DNA of 64,000 bases from Candidatus Eiseniibacteriota bacterium (lineage in GTDB: Bacteria > Eisenbacteria > RBG-16-71-46 > CAIMUX01): positions 34,541-98,540 of the forward strand of contig CAIMUX010000133.1 of the NCBI GenBank assembly GCA_903844735.1. The letters are read 5' to 3'. Made by a program: the position numbers and the translations under genes. The notes beneath the pieces are model-generated. The model saw nothing but the letters and a program-made list of their open reading frames with translations, had not been told where the DNA came from and did not search any database. Of the stretch, positions 25,302-34,659 are shown one piece after another (within the stretch, counting starts at the first letter, position 1; the number at the start of each line of letters is the position of its first letter).

Positions 25302-25331
25302 ATTGTAGCGAGCCGCCCGCTGATCGGACAA
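25302..25331 (-). promoter_or_regulatory. Promoter for the orphan sorting-domain gene
   Basis: On the minus strand TTGTCC, 18 bp, TACAAT, with the -10 ending 21 bp before ATG 25280. The -10 is strong. Confidence 0.5.
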
Positions 25332-25451
25332 TCCGGTGGATCGGCAGAACACGGAAATGTTAAAGAAAACCCTCGATATTCGCAAGAGGAGTCCGGCACG
25401 GGTTCCTATTCGGGCTTCGGGCTACGCGAGTAGTGCCGTTCCGAAACAGGT

Positions 25452-25973
25452 TCAAAGGCTCACGTTCTTCGATTCCTTCACGAGCTCCCGTAACTTCCGC
25501 TCCATGAGGGCTCGGCGCATCGGGCTCATCCGGTCCACGAACAGCCGGCCGTCAAGATGATCGATCTCGTGCTGCAGGACCCGAGACCAGAGCTGGTGGA
25601 ACTCTTCTTCGCACTCCGACCCGGTCTCGTCGTGGTAGCGCAGGAGGATCCCCTCGGGCCGCATCAGATCGGCACTCAGGCCCGGCAGCGAGAGGCACCC
25701 TTCGTCGAAGCTCCACTCGTCCCAGGCGTCGATGATCTCGGGATTGATAAAGACCCTCGGTCCGTCACCTCCGTCGCGGTGCGTGGCATCAGCCACCAGG
25801 AGTCGCAGGGATAGCCCGACCTGCGCCGCAGCCAGCCCCACGCCGTTGTTCTCGAACATCGTCTCCACCATGTCCACGGCAAGGCGGCGGATCTCGTCGT
25901 CCACCACCGCGACCGGGGCCGATTTCCGGCGGAGAACAGGATCGCCATAGAGCCTGATCGGCAGAATCGCCAT
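25452..25973 (-). CDS. def: Peptide deformylase
   Basis: 173 residues. Removes the N-formyl group from new proteins using Fe or Zn. All three motifs are present: GVGLAAAQVG, EGCLSLPG (Cys ligand) and QHEIDHLDG (two His ligands plus the catalytic Glu). ATG 25973 is preceded by AGAGGT and gives the usual AILPIRLYGDPVLR start. It is the last gene of the minus-strand operon that begins with dxs, 62 bp after the ETF-QO gene. The usual partner fmt is not in the window. Essential, cytoplasmic. Confidence 0.96.
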   Translation of the reverse strand: MAILPIRLYGDPVLRRKSAPVAVVDDEIRRLAVDMVETMFENNGVGLAAAQVGLSLRLLVADATHRDGGDGPRVFINPEIIDAWDEWSFDEGCLSLPGLSADLMRPEGILLRYHDETGSECEEEFHQLWSRVLQHEIDHLDGRLFVDRMSPMRRALMERKLRELVKESKNVSL

Positions 25974-26035
25974 ACCTCTGGTTCGTCTCCCCTCGTCGAT
26001 GTCCCACGGCCGTCGGCCGCCTGCGGGGCTCGTGC

Positions 26036-27712
26036 CTACAGCCCGGTGTAGACCGGTCCTTCCCCGCCTTGGGGCGGGACCCAGGTGATGATCTGGTACG
26101 GGTCTAGAATGTCGCACGTCTTGCAGTGAACACAGTTGGTGAAGTCGACCTGCAACCGCTTCCCACCCCGCATTTCGTCGGGAATCATGTGGTAAACCGA
26201 TGCCGGGCAGAAATGCTCGCAGGGATTGCCGTACTCCTCGGTGCAGCGGCTGCGGCAGATCTCCGGGTCGACAACATGCAGATGACAGGGCTGGTTTTCC
26301 TCGTGCACGGTGCCGGAATGAAAGACGGAGGTGAGCTTGGCTGAGACCAGACGCTGCGGGTCATCGACCGTGAGTGCCGGGGGCTCTGCTGAACGACCGC
26401 GAGCTCGCAGTTGTGCCCTCGTCAGGAAATGCTCATGGTCCGGCTTGACCCCGGGGCGCCGGGCCGGCCAGCGCCCACGAGTAGCGAGCTGGATCCCGGC
26501 CTTGACCATCCCACTCCACAACCCGCCCTGAAACGCGGAACGGAAGTTCCGACAACCGTACATCTCGGCATGCACCCAGCTTTCGCAGATCCGCGCTTCG
26601 TAGGCGGCCAGCCGCGCCGCCCCGGTGTCGCCGGCGACGAGGCACTCGTGCACCGTCTCCGCGGCCAACATGCCGGTCTTGATGGCCAGGTGAATCCCCT
26701 TCAAGCGCTGGGCATTCAGGTAGCCTCCGGCGTCTCCCGCCAGAAGCACGCCGGCGGCGTACGGTCGCGGCAGAGCCCAGTAGCCTCCTTCGGGGATCGC
26801 CTTCGCCCCGTAGCGAAGCAGCTTCCCTCCGACGATGCGCGCACGGACGAACGGATGGGTCTTGAACTCCTGGAGGAACCGGTGTGCATCGAGGAACGGG
26901 TCGCCCGCATCGAGTCCGATCGCCACGCCGAGGGAGATATGGTTGGCGCCCATCTCATAGATCCAGCCTCCGCCGTAGGTGTGGCGGTCGAGAGGGAAAC
27001 CCACGGTGTGGAAGACGCTCCCGCGCCCGGCCCGCCCCTCCGGCACCTCCCAGACCTCCTTGGCGCCGGTGGCGTAGCTCTGCGGATTCCGCCCCTCGTC
27101 GAGTTTCGCCCGCGCCAATAGGACCTTCGCGAGACTGCCCCGCGCCCCTTCGGCCAGCACCGTCACCTTGGCGCGAATGTCGACCCCCGGCTCGAAGTTC
27201 CCTCTCGGCTTCCCATCCTTGTCGAGCCCCTTGTCACCGATGCGCACACCGACCACACGGTCCTCGTCCCAGAGGAGCTCCTGCCCCGCGAAACCGGGGA
27301 AAAGATCAACGCCTGCGTCTTCGCAGCGTTCCGCGAGCCAGGTCACGAGTCGGTTCAGACTGACCAGCAGGTTGCCGTGGTTCTGCATCGGCGGCGGCAT
27401 CACGGGGAAGCGCCAGGTTCCGGTACGGGTCAGGAACATCACGGCGTCACCGCGGACCTCCCCCTCGACAGGGCAGCGGCGCGCCTCGTAGTCGGGAATC
27501 AGCTCGCGCAATCCTCGCGGATCCATCACGGCCCCCGAGAGCGAGTGATTACCGAAGGTGCCGGCCTTCTCGATGAGCGCCACCGTGGCATCACCACCCT
27601 CGGGCCCGCGATCCGAGAGCAGTCTTTTCAGGTGGAGGGCACAGGCCAGCCCGGCGGGACCACCTCCCACCACCAAAGCGTCGACGTCGAGGACCTCCCG
27701 TTCGAACTCCAT
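26036..27712 (-). CDS. Electron transfer flavoprotein-ubiquinone (quinone) oxidoreductase
   Basis: 558 residues, the normal ETF-QO length. It passes electrons from ETF, reduced by acyl-CoA and other dehydrogenases, to the membrane quinone pool. N-terminal FAD site VDALVVGGGPAGLACALHLKR; conserved GNHSLSGAVMDPRGLREL and quinone-region PMQNHGN; second FAD motif GVLLAGDAGGYLNAQRLKGIHLA; C-terminal [4Fe-4S] cysteines in CTEEYGNPCEHFCP and NCVHCKTC. ATG 27712 gives the domain start, with a G-rich stretch upstream. The etfAB genes are not in the window. Inside the dxs-to-def operon with 23-62 bp gaps. Membrane-associated. Confidence 0.96.
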   Translation of the reverse strand: MEFEREVLDVDALVVGGGPAGLACALHLKRLLSDRGPEGGDATVALIEKAGTFGNHSLSGAVMDPRGLRELIPDYEARRCPVEGEVRGDAVMFLTRTGTWRFPVMPPPMQNHGNLLVSLNRLVTWLAERCEDAGVDLFPGFAGQELLWDEDRVVGVRIGDKGLDKDGKPRGNFEPGVDIRAKVTVLAEGARGSLAKVLLARAKLDEGRNPQSYATGAKEVWEVPEGRAGRGSVFHTVGFPLDRHTYGGGWIYEMGANHISLGVAIGLDAGDPFLDAHRFLQEFKTHPFVRARIVGGKLLRYGAKAIPEGGYWALPRPYAAGVLLAGDAGGYLNAQRLKGIHLAIKTGMLAAETVHECLVAGDTGAARLAAYEARICESWVHAEMYGCRNFRSAFQGGLWSGMVKAGIQLATRGRWPARRPGVKPDHEHFLTRAQLRARGRSAEPPALTVDDPQRLVSAKLTSVFHSGTVHEENQPCHLHVVDPEICRSRCTEEYGNPCEHFCPASVYHMIPDEMRGGKRLQVDFTNCVHCKTCDILDPYQIITWVPPQGGEGPVYTGL

Positions 27713-27735
27713 CCGATCTTCCCCCCCCCCTCCCC

Positions 27736-28515
27736 TCACTCCTCCGCAGGGACCAGCTTGCCGTTCCCGCGCACTTTCCGCCGATCCTTTTCGTGCGCGC
27801 GCAGGCGCGGTACCAGCCGGGCAAGGTGCCCCAGCAGCGCCAAGGTGCGCTCGCGCTCCGACATCGTCTGGAGCAGCGCCTGTCGCTCGTCGACACCCAG
27901 CGGCATCCGTACCGCGACAGCGAAGCTGAAACGGTCGGCGTCGGCCGTGGCCGCACCGTCGGCAGTGGCCGCAACTTCGGTGTCGGCCCTGGCCGCGGCG
28001 TCGGCCTTGGCGTCGACGCCGGCGCCGGCCGTGCCCTCGGCATTCGCGTCCCTATCAGGATCTATCGCCCCATCCTCCGCGCCCAGCGTTCCGCCCAGCA
28101 GGTCATCGTCATCAGCCAACTGCGCATAGTCACGGAAGAGACGTTCCAGCAGGAGCCGATCCTCCGCATCCGGCCCCGGGCCGGGTTCATCGCAAACCGG
28201 CTCGGTTCGGGACTCGAGATACCCGTCCGCATGCTCGCGCAGGTCGAGCAGAGCGAAGCGTTCCCCACCTCGGACGAGGACATCGGAGCGCCCATCCGAA
28301 TAGGCCTGAAGCACGTGGACGATTCGTGCAACGCAACCAACGCGGGCCAACTGCCCGGCATGCATACGCACCACGCCGAATGGCCGGCCTCCTTCGAGAA
28401 CGTGCCGGGCCAGTGCCCGATAGCGCGGCTCGAAGACGCGCAAAGGCAGGAGCGCCCCCGGCAGAAGCACAAGGTCCAGGGGGAAAAGCGGAAGCCAGTC
28501 TTCGGTCGTGTTCAT
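27736..28515 (-). CDS. Lon N-terminal-like (LAN/PUA-fold) domain protein
   Basis: 259 residues. The start LPLFPLDLVLLPGALLPLRVFEPRYRAL is the hallmark of the Lon substrate-binding (LAN) domain, here without the AAA or protease domains. Such stand-alone proteins are widespread and of unclear role, perhaps protein-quality or adaptor functions. A low-complexity Asp/Ala-rich insertion (about 136-195, DAKADAAARADTE-like repeats) interrupts the domain before the conserved VAVRMPLGVDERQALLQT helix. At the DNA level the insertion is an imperfect tandem repeat of GTCGGC/TGGCCGC units. Operon member between trxB and the ETF-QO gene. Confidence 0.85.
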   Translation of the reverse strand: MNTTEDWLPLFPLDLVLLPGALLPLRVFEPRYRALARHVLEGGRPFGVVRMHAGQLARVGCVARIVHVLQAYSDGRSDVLVRGGERFALLDLREHADGYLESRTEPVCDEPGPGPDAEDRLLLERLFRDYAQLADDDDLLGGTLGAEDGAIDPDRDANAEGTAGAGVDAKADAAARADTEVAATADGAATADADRFSFAVAVRMPLGVDERQALLQTMSERERTLALLGHLARLVPRLRAHEKDRRKVRGNGKLVPAEE

Positions 28516-28568
28516 CCGTTCTCCCTACCGCATCCCTGCTCCCTGCTGCGTCCCGGCCGGGCGACCGG

Positions 28569-29558
28569 CTACCGCCCCTCAGCCTCGAGGAAGCGCTCGG
28601 CGTCGATAGCAGCGCGACACCCGGTCCCGGCCGCGGTGATCGCCTGCCGGTAGATATGGTCGGCGGCGTCGCCGCAAGCGAAGACTCCGGCGACATTGGT
28701 CCGCGTGCTCGGCTCCTGCACCCGAAGGTAGCCGACGTCATTCATGTCAAGCTGCCCGCGGAACGGGGCCGTGTTCGGCTCGTGGCCGATGGCGAGAAAG
28801 AGCCCCTCCACCGGCAGCTCCCACTGGCGTCCGTCGCGCGCATCCTCCAGCCGGAGTCCGCGCAGCTTTCTCTCTTCTACTCCCAGGCACTCCAAGACGC
28901 GGGTGTTGAGAAGCCACTGGATCTTTTCATTCTGCTGCGCTTTGTCGAGCATTGCCTTCGAGGCACGGAAGCCTTCGCGCCGGTGAATGATTGTCACCTT
29001 GGTCGCAAAGCGCGTGAGGTAAGTTGCCTCCTCCATAGCGGTGTCACCGCCGCCGATCACCGCGATTTCCTTACCACGGAAGAAGAAGCCGTCGCAGGTG
29101 GCGCAGGCGGAAACACCTGCTCCCTGCAGCGCTTGTTCCGAGGGCAGGCCGAGGTACTTGGCCGTGGCCCCGGTGGCGATGATGAGAGTGCGCGTCACCA
29201 CCGGCTCGCCGTCCTCGATGGTCAGCAGGAAGGGGCGCATCGAGAGATCCGCCCCCGTCAGCGTGCCGCTCTCGAACGTGGCGCCGAACCGCTCGGCCTG
29301 AGCCCGGAAACGGTCCATCAGGTCAGGCCCGGTGACCGCCTCGGGGAAACCGGGGTAGTTCTCGACTTCGCTCGTGATGGTGAGCTGTCCGCCCGGTTGA
29401 CGCCCATCCAGTACCAGCGGGGCGAGGTTGGCGCGCGCTGCATAGATGGCCGCGGTGAGGCCGGCCGGCCCTGTCCCCAGAATCACGACATCCCGTTCCC
29501 GCACAGCCTCCCGTTCCGACCCAGCGTCTTGTTCCCGCACAGCCTCATGTTTCTGCAT
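28569..29558 (-). CDS. trxB: Thioredoxin reductase (NADPH)
   Basis: 329 residues. Transfers electrons from NADPH through FAD to thioredoxin. FAD motif ILGTGPAGLTAAIYAARA; redox disulfide CATC in GVSACATCDG; NADPH motif AVIGGGDTAMEEA; final FAD motif VFACGDAADHIYRQAITAAGTGC. The first 20 residues are a charged extension with an internal near-repeat (EAVREQD / EAVRERD), not part of the family fold. ATG 29558 follows GGGAGGG. Operon member between pepA and the LAN gene. The likely partner thioredoxin gene is at 17.1 kb. Confidence 0.96.
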   Translation of the reverse strand: MQKHEAVREQDAGSEREAVRERDVVILGTGPAGLTAAIYAARANLAPLVLDGRQPGGQLTITSEVENYPGFPEAVTGPDLMDRFRAQAERFGATFESGTLTGADLSMRPFLLTIEDGEPVVTRTLIIATGATAKYLGLPSEQALQGAGVSACATCDGFFFRGKEIAVIGGGDTAMEEATYLTRFATKVTIIHRREGFRASKAMLDKAQQNEKIQWLLNTRVLECLGVEERKLRGLRLEDARDGRQWELPVEGLFLAIGHEPNTAPFRGQLDMNDVGYLRVQEPSTRTNVAGVFACGDAADHIYRQAITAAGTGCRAAIDAERFLEAEGR

Positions 29559-29591
29559 CGCCCGACCCTCCCTTCCGATTTGACGCTGCCA

Positions 29592-31130
29592 CTACGGCCT
29601 CGTGTCCGATCCATACCCTTCGATGAGGTCGAGCAGGAGGCGCACCCCGTACCCGGAGGGACCCTTGGGGAGATGCGGCCGATCCTTCTCCCACCACGCA
29701 GTCCCGGCGATGTCAAGGTGGACCCATGGCGTCTCGTCCACGAATTCACGCAGAAACGCGCCACCTGCAATAGTTCCACCCCCGGCGTTGGCATCAGCGA
29801 TATTCTTCAGGTCGGCCGTCTCCCCTTTGAGATGGTCGGAGAACTCATCCCAGATCGGGAGCCGCCAGGTTCGCTCGCCGCTGGCCCGCGCCGCCGCCTC
29901 AATCCGATTCGCCAGGCCGTCGTTGTTCGAGAGTACAGCCGCGCCGTAGTGCCCCAGGGCAATGACGACCGCCCCGGTGAGAGTCGCCACGTCGATCAGC
30001 GCTTCCGGATTATGGTTCCGCACCATCCAGGCCAGAGCGTCGGCCAGAACGAGACGTCCTTCAGCATCAGTATTGAGCACCTCGATCGTCTTGCCGTTGA
30101 TTGCGCGTACAACATCGCCCGGTTTCACGGCGCGCCCCCCCGGAAGATTCTCGGTTGCCGGAATCGCCGCCACCACCGAAACGGGCACCGCTAGGGACCG
30201 CAGACAACGCATGGCACCGAGGACCGCCGCCCCACCGGCCATGTCGTACTTCATGTCGTGCATCCCGAGGGCCGGTTTCAGCGAAATCCCCCCGGCGTCG
30301 AAGGTGAGGGCCTTGCCCACCAACCCGATCTTCGGGGCATCTTTCCGGCCACAGTCATATTCTAAGACGATGAACTTGGGCGGCTCGGCAGAGCCACGGG
30401 CCACTGCAAGGAAGGCGCCCATGCCGAGCGCTTCGCATTCGTCGGCATCAAGAACCGAGCAGCGCAGACCCTCCTCGCGCGCGACCTGCTCCGCCACCCG
30501 CGCCAGTTCCGCCGGCGTGAGGTGGTTCGCCGGCATCGCCGCCAATTCCCGGGCGAAGCAGGTTCCCTCGCCACGCACGCGCCCACGATGGAGGGCAGAG
30601 CCGGCCATCCCCGCGTCGCTCTCCTCCGGCAGGCAGAACACCAGATGGCCCACGGTCCGGAACTTCTCCCGGTCGACAGTCTTGAACTCAGGAAACTGCC
30701 AGGTCCCGAGGATCGCCCCCTCGGCCGCGGCCGTAAGCTGCTCGTCCCTGGTCCACGCCTGCGCCCCCGGCAGGGGCAGTGGGAAGAGAACCCGCCCGAC
30801 ACCGAGATCACGGGCCCGCCGCGCGGCAGAGGCAGCGACGGAACGCACCCGATCGAGACCGAAATCGCGCGCCGGTCCGGTACCGAGGAGGAGCACGCGC
30901 CCGTGGTCGGGCGAAGCGCCGTAGACAACGAGCGTCTCCCCCGTATCCCCCTTGAAATCGCCGGAAGCAAGCGCGGAGCGAACCGGGTTCGCGTCACCCG
31001 TGAACAGAGAGGCCATCCCGGCCGGCAGCCGAGGCTCGTCTTTTGACACACCAACCACGAGAAGGTCGGCCTTCTGCCCCGCGAGCGTGCCGACTGCGAC
31101 CGAAAACTCACGGATCGTCAGGAAACCCAT
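29592..31130 (-). CDS. pepA: Leucyl aminopeptidase (M17 cytosol aminopeptidase)
   Basis: 512 residues, hexameric di-metal exopeptidase that trims N-terminal residues and recycles peptides. Catalytic domain motifs: GKALTFDAGGISLKP, MKYDMAGGAAVLG, and the signature NTDAEGRLVLAD with metal-binding Asp and Glu; the active-site Lys and Arg lie in these segments. The N-terminal domain has the usual low conservation. It is separated from dxs upstream by 3 bp, so translation is probably coupled. In some bacteria PepA also binds DNA; nothing here shows that. Confidence 0.95.
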   Translation of the reverse strand: MGFLTIREFSVAVGTLAGQKADLLVVGVSKDEPRLPAGMASLFTGDANPVRSALASGDFKGDTGETLVVYGASPDHGRVLLLGTGPARDFGLDRVRSVAASAARRARDLGVGRVLFPLPLPGAQAWTRDEQLTAAAEGAILGTWQFPEFKTVDREKFRTVGHLVFCLPEESDAGMAGSALHRGRVRGEGTCFARELAAMPANHLTPAELARVAEQVAREEGLRCSVLDADECEALGMGAFLAVARGSAEPPKFIVLEYDCGRKDAPKIGLVGKALTFDAGGISLKPALGMHDMKYDMAGGAAVLGAMRCLRSLAVPVSVVAAIPATENLPGGRAVKPGDVVRAINGKTIEVLNTDAEGRLVLADALAWMVRNHNPEALIDVATLTGAVVIALGHYGAAVLSNNDGLANRIEAAARASGERTWRLPIWDEFSDHLKGETADLKNIADANAGGGTIAGGAFLREFVDETPWVHLDIAGTAWWEKDRPHLPKGPSGYGVRLLLDLIEGYGSDTRP

Positions 31131-31133
31131 CCT

Positions 31134-33101
31134 CTACCACCTTTCCCCGGTATCCGCCGCGAGGCGCCCGTTCACGTCCCCCGTTTCCGACCCCATTGTG
31201 CCCGCGAAGGCACGCACCCGTTCCGCCACCTGCGCGGCGGTCAGCCCACATAGCTCAAGCAGCTTGCCCCGGGTGCCATGCTCGACGAACCCGTCGGGCA
31301 GCCCGAGGGATAGGATCCAGGGCCGTGCCGGCCCCGGTCGCTCATCGTACCAGCGAGCGACCTGGCTTCCGAAACCGCCCACGAGCGAATTCTCCTCGAT
31401 CGTCACGATCCGTCGATCCGCCCCGACCAGCGAGGCGAGCATGGCGACATCCAGGGGCCGGACGAACCGACAGTTCACCACTCCCGCGGGCACGCCCACC
31501 GTCGCCAGGAGATCGGCCGCCTCCATGGCCACCGGCACCATGGAACCGACAGCAAGAAACGTGACGGCGGTCGGCGGCCGAAGTGTCACCCAGGTTCCTA
31601 CCTCGATCGGGTCGGGGAAATCGGGCATCTCCTCCTCAGGCACGAGAGCGCGGGGGTAGCGGATGGCAAAGGGACCCTCGGTCCACTGGAGTGCGCATCG
31701 GAGCAACCCCAGCATTTCCGTCCCGGTACTGGGCGCAGCCACCACCAAGCCCGGGATGCAGCCGAGATAGCTCAGGTCGAAGGCGCCATGGTGCGTGGGA
31801 CCGTCCTCGCCCACCAGCCCGGCACGGTCGAGGCAGAAGATCACCGGGAGGTGCTGCAGGGCAACATCGTGGATGATCTGGTCGAAAGCCCGCTGCAGAA
31901 AGGTCGAGTAGATGGCGGCCACGGGGCGCTGCCCCTCCAGAGCCATACCGGAGCAGAAGGTCACGGCATGCGCCTCGGCGATGCCGACGTCGAAGAACCG
32001 CTCCGGGAACTCAAGAGCGAAGCGGACGAGGCCGGTGCCGTCCACCATGGCCGCGGTCACCGCGTTCACCCGCGGGTCCTCGTGGGCCAGCCGCACGACC
32101 CCCTCGCCGAAGACGTCGGTGTAGGTGAGGTGCGATTTCGGCGCCTCCACCTTGCCGCTTCCGGGAGAGATTCCCTTCACGCCGTGGTACTTCTGCGGGT
32201 CCAACTCGGCGATCTGGTACCCCTTCCCCTTCATCGTCTGCACATGGAGCAGCATCGGTCCCTTCAGATCGCGCACCTTTCCCAGGACCGAAATCAGCTC
32301 TTTGGTGTTGTGGCCATCGATGGGGCCGAGATAACGAAAGCCTAAGTCCTCGAAGAGCATTCCCGGCGTGATGAGGCTCTTGACACTCTCCTCCACCTTG
32401 CGGACAAGATGCCGGAAGGTCGCGCTCTTCGGCATCTTCTCGGTGAGATTCCAGATGTCGGCCTTCATTCGGTTGAAGTGCGGGTGACTGATGATGCCGG
32501 TGAGATAGCGGGAGAGGGCGCCGACGTTGGGCGAGATCGACATGGCGTTGTCGTTCAAGATGACGATGAGGTCCCGGCCCGAAGCGCCGGCGTTGTTGAG
32601 CCCCTCGTAGGCGAGGCCGCCGGTCATGCCACCATCACCTACCACCGCGACCACGCGGTATGTCTCTCCGGCGGCATCGCGCGCGGTAGCCATACCCAGT
32701 GCCGTGGAGATCGCGGTGGAGGCATGGCCGGCGCCCATGCAGTCGTACCGACTCTCGCTTCGCTTGAGGAAGCCGCTGATCCCCCCGAACCGGCGAATCG
32801 TGTGCAGCGCGTCGCGCCGTCCCGTGAGAACCTTGTGGACATACCCCTGGTGCCCGACATCGAACAGAATGCGATCACGCGGCGTGTCAAAAAGATAGTG
32901 CAGGACCACAGTCAGCTCCACGACGCCGAGACTGGCAGCCAGATGGCCGCCCACACGATTGACCGTCTCCCAGATGAAAGCGCGCAGCTCGGCGCACAAT
33001 TCCGGCAGCTTGTCCGGCGGGAGGCTGCGCAGGTCGGTGGGGCTCTCGATCCGGGCGAGGAGCGGACCGGGCACGGGCCAGTCGGACGGGTCGCCGTTCA
33101 T
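31134..33101 (-). CDS. dxs: 1-deoxy-D-xylulose-5-phosphate synthase
   Basis: 655 residues. First enzyme of the MEP isoprenoid pathway: condenses pyruvate and glyceraldehyde 3-phosphate with thiamine diphosphate. Visible are GGHLAASLGVVELTVVLH, DVGHQGYVHKVLTGR, the ThDP motif VGDGGMTGGLAYEGLNNAG...NDNAMSISPNVG, and the transketolase-like central DRAGLVGEDGPTHHGAFDLSYL. ATG 33101 has GGAAGG 7 nt upstream and gives the right N-terminus; ATG 33122 adds seven residues. It is the first gene of the operon dxs-pepA-trxB-LAN-ETFQO-def, with a promoter about 145 bp upstream. Confidence 0.96.
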   Translation of the reverse strand: MNGDPSDWPVPGPLLARIESPTDLRSLPPDKLPELCAELRAFIWETVNRVGGHLAASLGVVELTVVLHYLFDTPRDRILFDVGHQGYVHKVLTGRRDALHTIRRFGGISGFLKRSESRYDCMGAGHASTAISTALGMATARDAAGETYRVVAVVGDGGMTGGLAYEGLNNAGASGRDLIVILNDNAMSISPNVGALSRYLTGIISHPHFNRMKADIWNLTEKMPKSATFRHLVRKVEESVKSLITPGMLFEDLGFRYLGPIDGHNTKELISVLGKVRDLKGPMLLHVQTMKGKGYQIAELDPQKYHGVKGISPGSGKVEAPKSHLTYTDVFGEGVVRLAHEDPRVNAVTAAMVDGTGLVRFALEFPERFFDVGIAEAHAVTFCSGMALEGQRPVAAIYSTFLQRAFDQIIHDVALQHLPVIFCLDRAGLVGEDGPTHHGAFDLSYLGCIPGLVVAAPSTGTEMLGLLRCALQWTEGPFAIRYPRALVPEEEMPDFPDPIEVGTWVTLRPPTAVTFLAVGSMVPVAMEAADLLATVGVPAGVVNCRFVRPLDVAMLASLVGADRRIVTIEENSLVGGFGSQVARWYDERPGPARPWILSLGLPDGFVEHGTRGKLLELCGLTAAQVAERVRAFAGTMGSETGDVNGRLAADTGERW

Positions 33102-33244
33102 GTCACGGCCTTCCCGGCCCACGGCTTCGCCGGCGCCGAAGCAAGTGCCCGACGGACACCAGGATGCATGTGCGCATGCTCGATTCCTCCTCGATCAGCC
33201 CGCGGCGGGACCGAATGGGGCGGCACGAAAAATGGTAACTTGTG

Positions 33245-33274
33245 ACTCTAGGCAACGGTGGCTCGACGTGTCAA
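33245..33274 (-). promoter_or_regulatory. Sigma-70 promoter of the dxs operon
   Basis: Minus strand TTGACA, 18 bp, TAGAGT; the -35 is perfect. It lies about 144 bp before the dxs start, in the 374-bp divergent gap (33102-33475), which otherwise shows nothing I can name. Confidence 0.65.
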
Positions 33275-33475
33275 GGTGGCCCTGATCTCCCTGGAGATTC
33301 CGCGTAGGGAACACGTAGGACCGGCCTCGGGCTTCGGGGGAGAACAGGCGGACGATCCGGCGCGCTCGCAACACAATCTCCTGTCGGCCCCGAAGGACTG
33401 CGGCGCATCAGTACCCGGGAAGACGGGAGCATGGTCTCAAAGTAGAACAGCGTCGTTTCATGCTACCCTGCACGC

Positions 33476-34474
33476 ATGCCACCGCCTTCGATTCGACATC
33501 GCGTCTTCGGGCCCGACACGGTCCTCGGGCGCGCACTCCCCCGCGCGGGTCGGACGATCTTGCTCCTCTGCAAGCTGATGCTGCCGATCTCGCTCGGCGT
33601 CGGGCTGCTGCGATGGACCGGCGTCCTCCAGTCGATCGGGCGTGTCCTCTCCCCGGCGATGGCCGTCTTTCACCTGCCCGGGGAGGCGGCGGTTCCGCTG
33701 GTCACCGGCTACCTCGCCGGAATCTACGCGTTGCTCGGCGCCATGGCGATGATTCCGCTCGAACCGACCGCGGTGACGGTGATGGGGGCCATGGCCCTGG
33801 TGGCCCACAACCTGATCATCGAGACGACCGTCCAGGATCGCACCGGAACGCCCTGGTGGTGGGTGCTCCTGGTTCGTCTCGTCTCCTCCCTGATCGTCGG
33901 GCTCATCGTGGCCTGGTCACTCACCGCCCTGCAGTCACGGCACCTGCCGACCCTCTGGCTGCGCTTCGTGCCCTCGGAAGCGCACACCGCGGTGCCGACG
34001 ACGGGCGGCCTCAGCCCGTTCTTCTCCGGCTGGTTGCGCGAGGCGTTGCGGCTCATGGTCAAGATCATCCTGGTGGTCACAGCCATGATGATCGGCACCG
34101 AGTGGATCCGCGCCCGCGGCTACCTGGAGAAACTCGAACGGGCCGTACGACCTTTGCTGTCGTTCCTCGGCTTGAGCCGCACGGTCGCGTTCCCTTGGCT
34201 GACCGCGCAGATCCTCGGTGTGACCTTCGGCGGCGGGCTCTTGATCGAGGAAATGAAGGTCCGTGTCATCGAGGAGAAGGACGTGCGTGCGTTGCACACG
34301 TCCATCGGGATCAGCCACTCGTTGCTCGAGGACACGATCCTGCTCGCCGCCGTGGGCGCGTCGGTGTTCTGGATCATCGTGCCGAGACTGCTGGTGGCAG
34401 TTGTCATCGTGCGGCTGATCCGGCCGGTGCCTTGGGGACTGCGACGACGGCCGGCCGTCGATGGAGCATCCTGA
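33476..34474 (+). CDS. Nucleoside recognition (Gate) domain membrane protein, SpmA/B-like
   Basis: 332 residues, about seven to eight membrane segments. Two Gate-type repeats: the first around LPGEAAVPLVTGYLAGIYALLGAMAM and the second around PWLTAQILGVTFGGGLLIEEM, each with the Gly-rich kink of nucleoside-transporter gating domains. SpmA/SpmB and related proteins have this domain; the transported molecule is unknown. ATG 33476 is preceded by weak signals only, so an exact start is uncertain. It is divergent from dxs and followed 27 bp later by a short frame and then a convergent glycosyltransferase-like gene. Confidence 0.8.
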   Translation: MPPPSIRHRVFGPDTVLGRALPRAGRTILLLCKLMLPISLGVGLLRWTGVLQSIGRVLSPAMAVFHLPGEAAVPLVTGYLAGIYALLGAMAMIPLEPTAVTVMGAMALVAHNLIIETTVQDRTGTPWWWVLLVRLVSSLIVGLIVAWSLTALQSRHLPTLWLRFVPSEAHTAVPTTGGLSPFFSGWLREALRLMVKIILVVTAMMIGTEWIRARGYLEKLERAVRPLLSFLGLSRTVAFPWLTAQILGVTFGGGLLIEEMKVRVIEEKDVRALHTSIGISHSLLEDTILLAAVGASVFWIIVPRLLVAVVIVRLIRPVPWGLRRRPAVDGAS

Positions 34475-34501
34475 CCGCCACACTCTCGGAAGGGGAGACG
34501 C

Positions 34502-34603
34502 GATGAGCCGATCGCGGGCCGACAGACTCCGCGATCTTTCACTTCAGGTCGGGATCGGACTTCTGCTTCGCTTCCTCCGCCAACCTTCGCACGAGCGCGG
34601 GTG
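34502..34603 (+). CDS. Short frame after the Gate-domain gene, possibly coding
   Basis: 33 codons from ATG 34502, with AAGGGGAG 5 nt upstream. The reading is basic then hydrophobic (LSLQVGIGLLLRFL). It lies opposite a minus-strand frame (34539-34670) that may extend the neighbouring TPR protein, so at most one is likely real. Confidence 0.2.
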
Positions 34604-34659
34604 AGGCCTCCAAGTCAACCGCAACCCGGCTCTCCAAGTCACCGCGCCTCGCCAAACGA

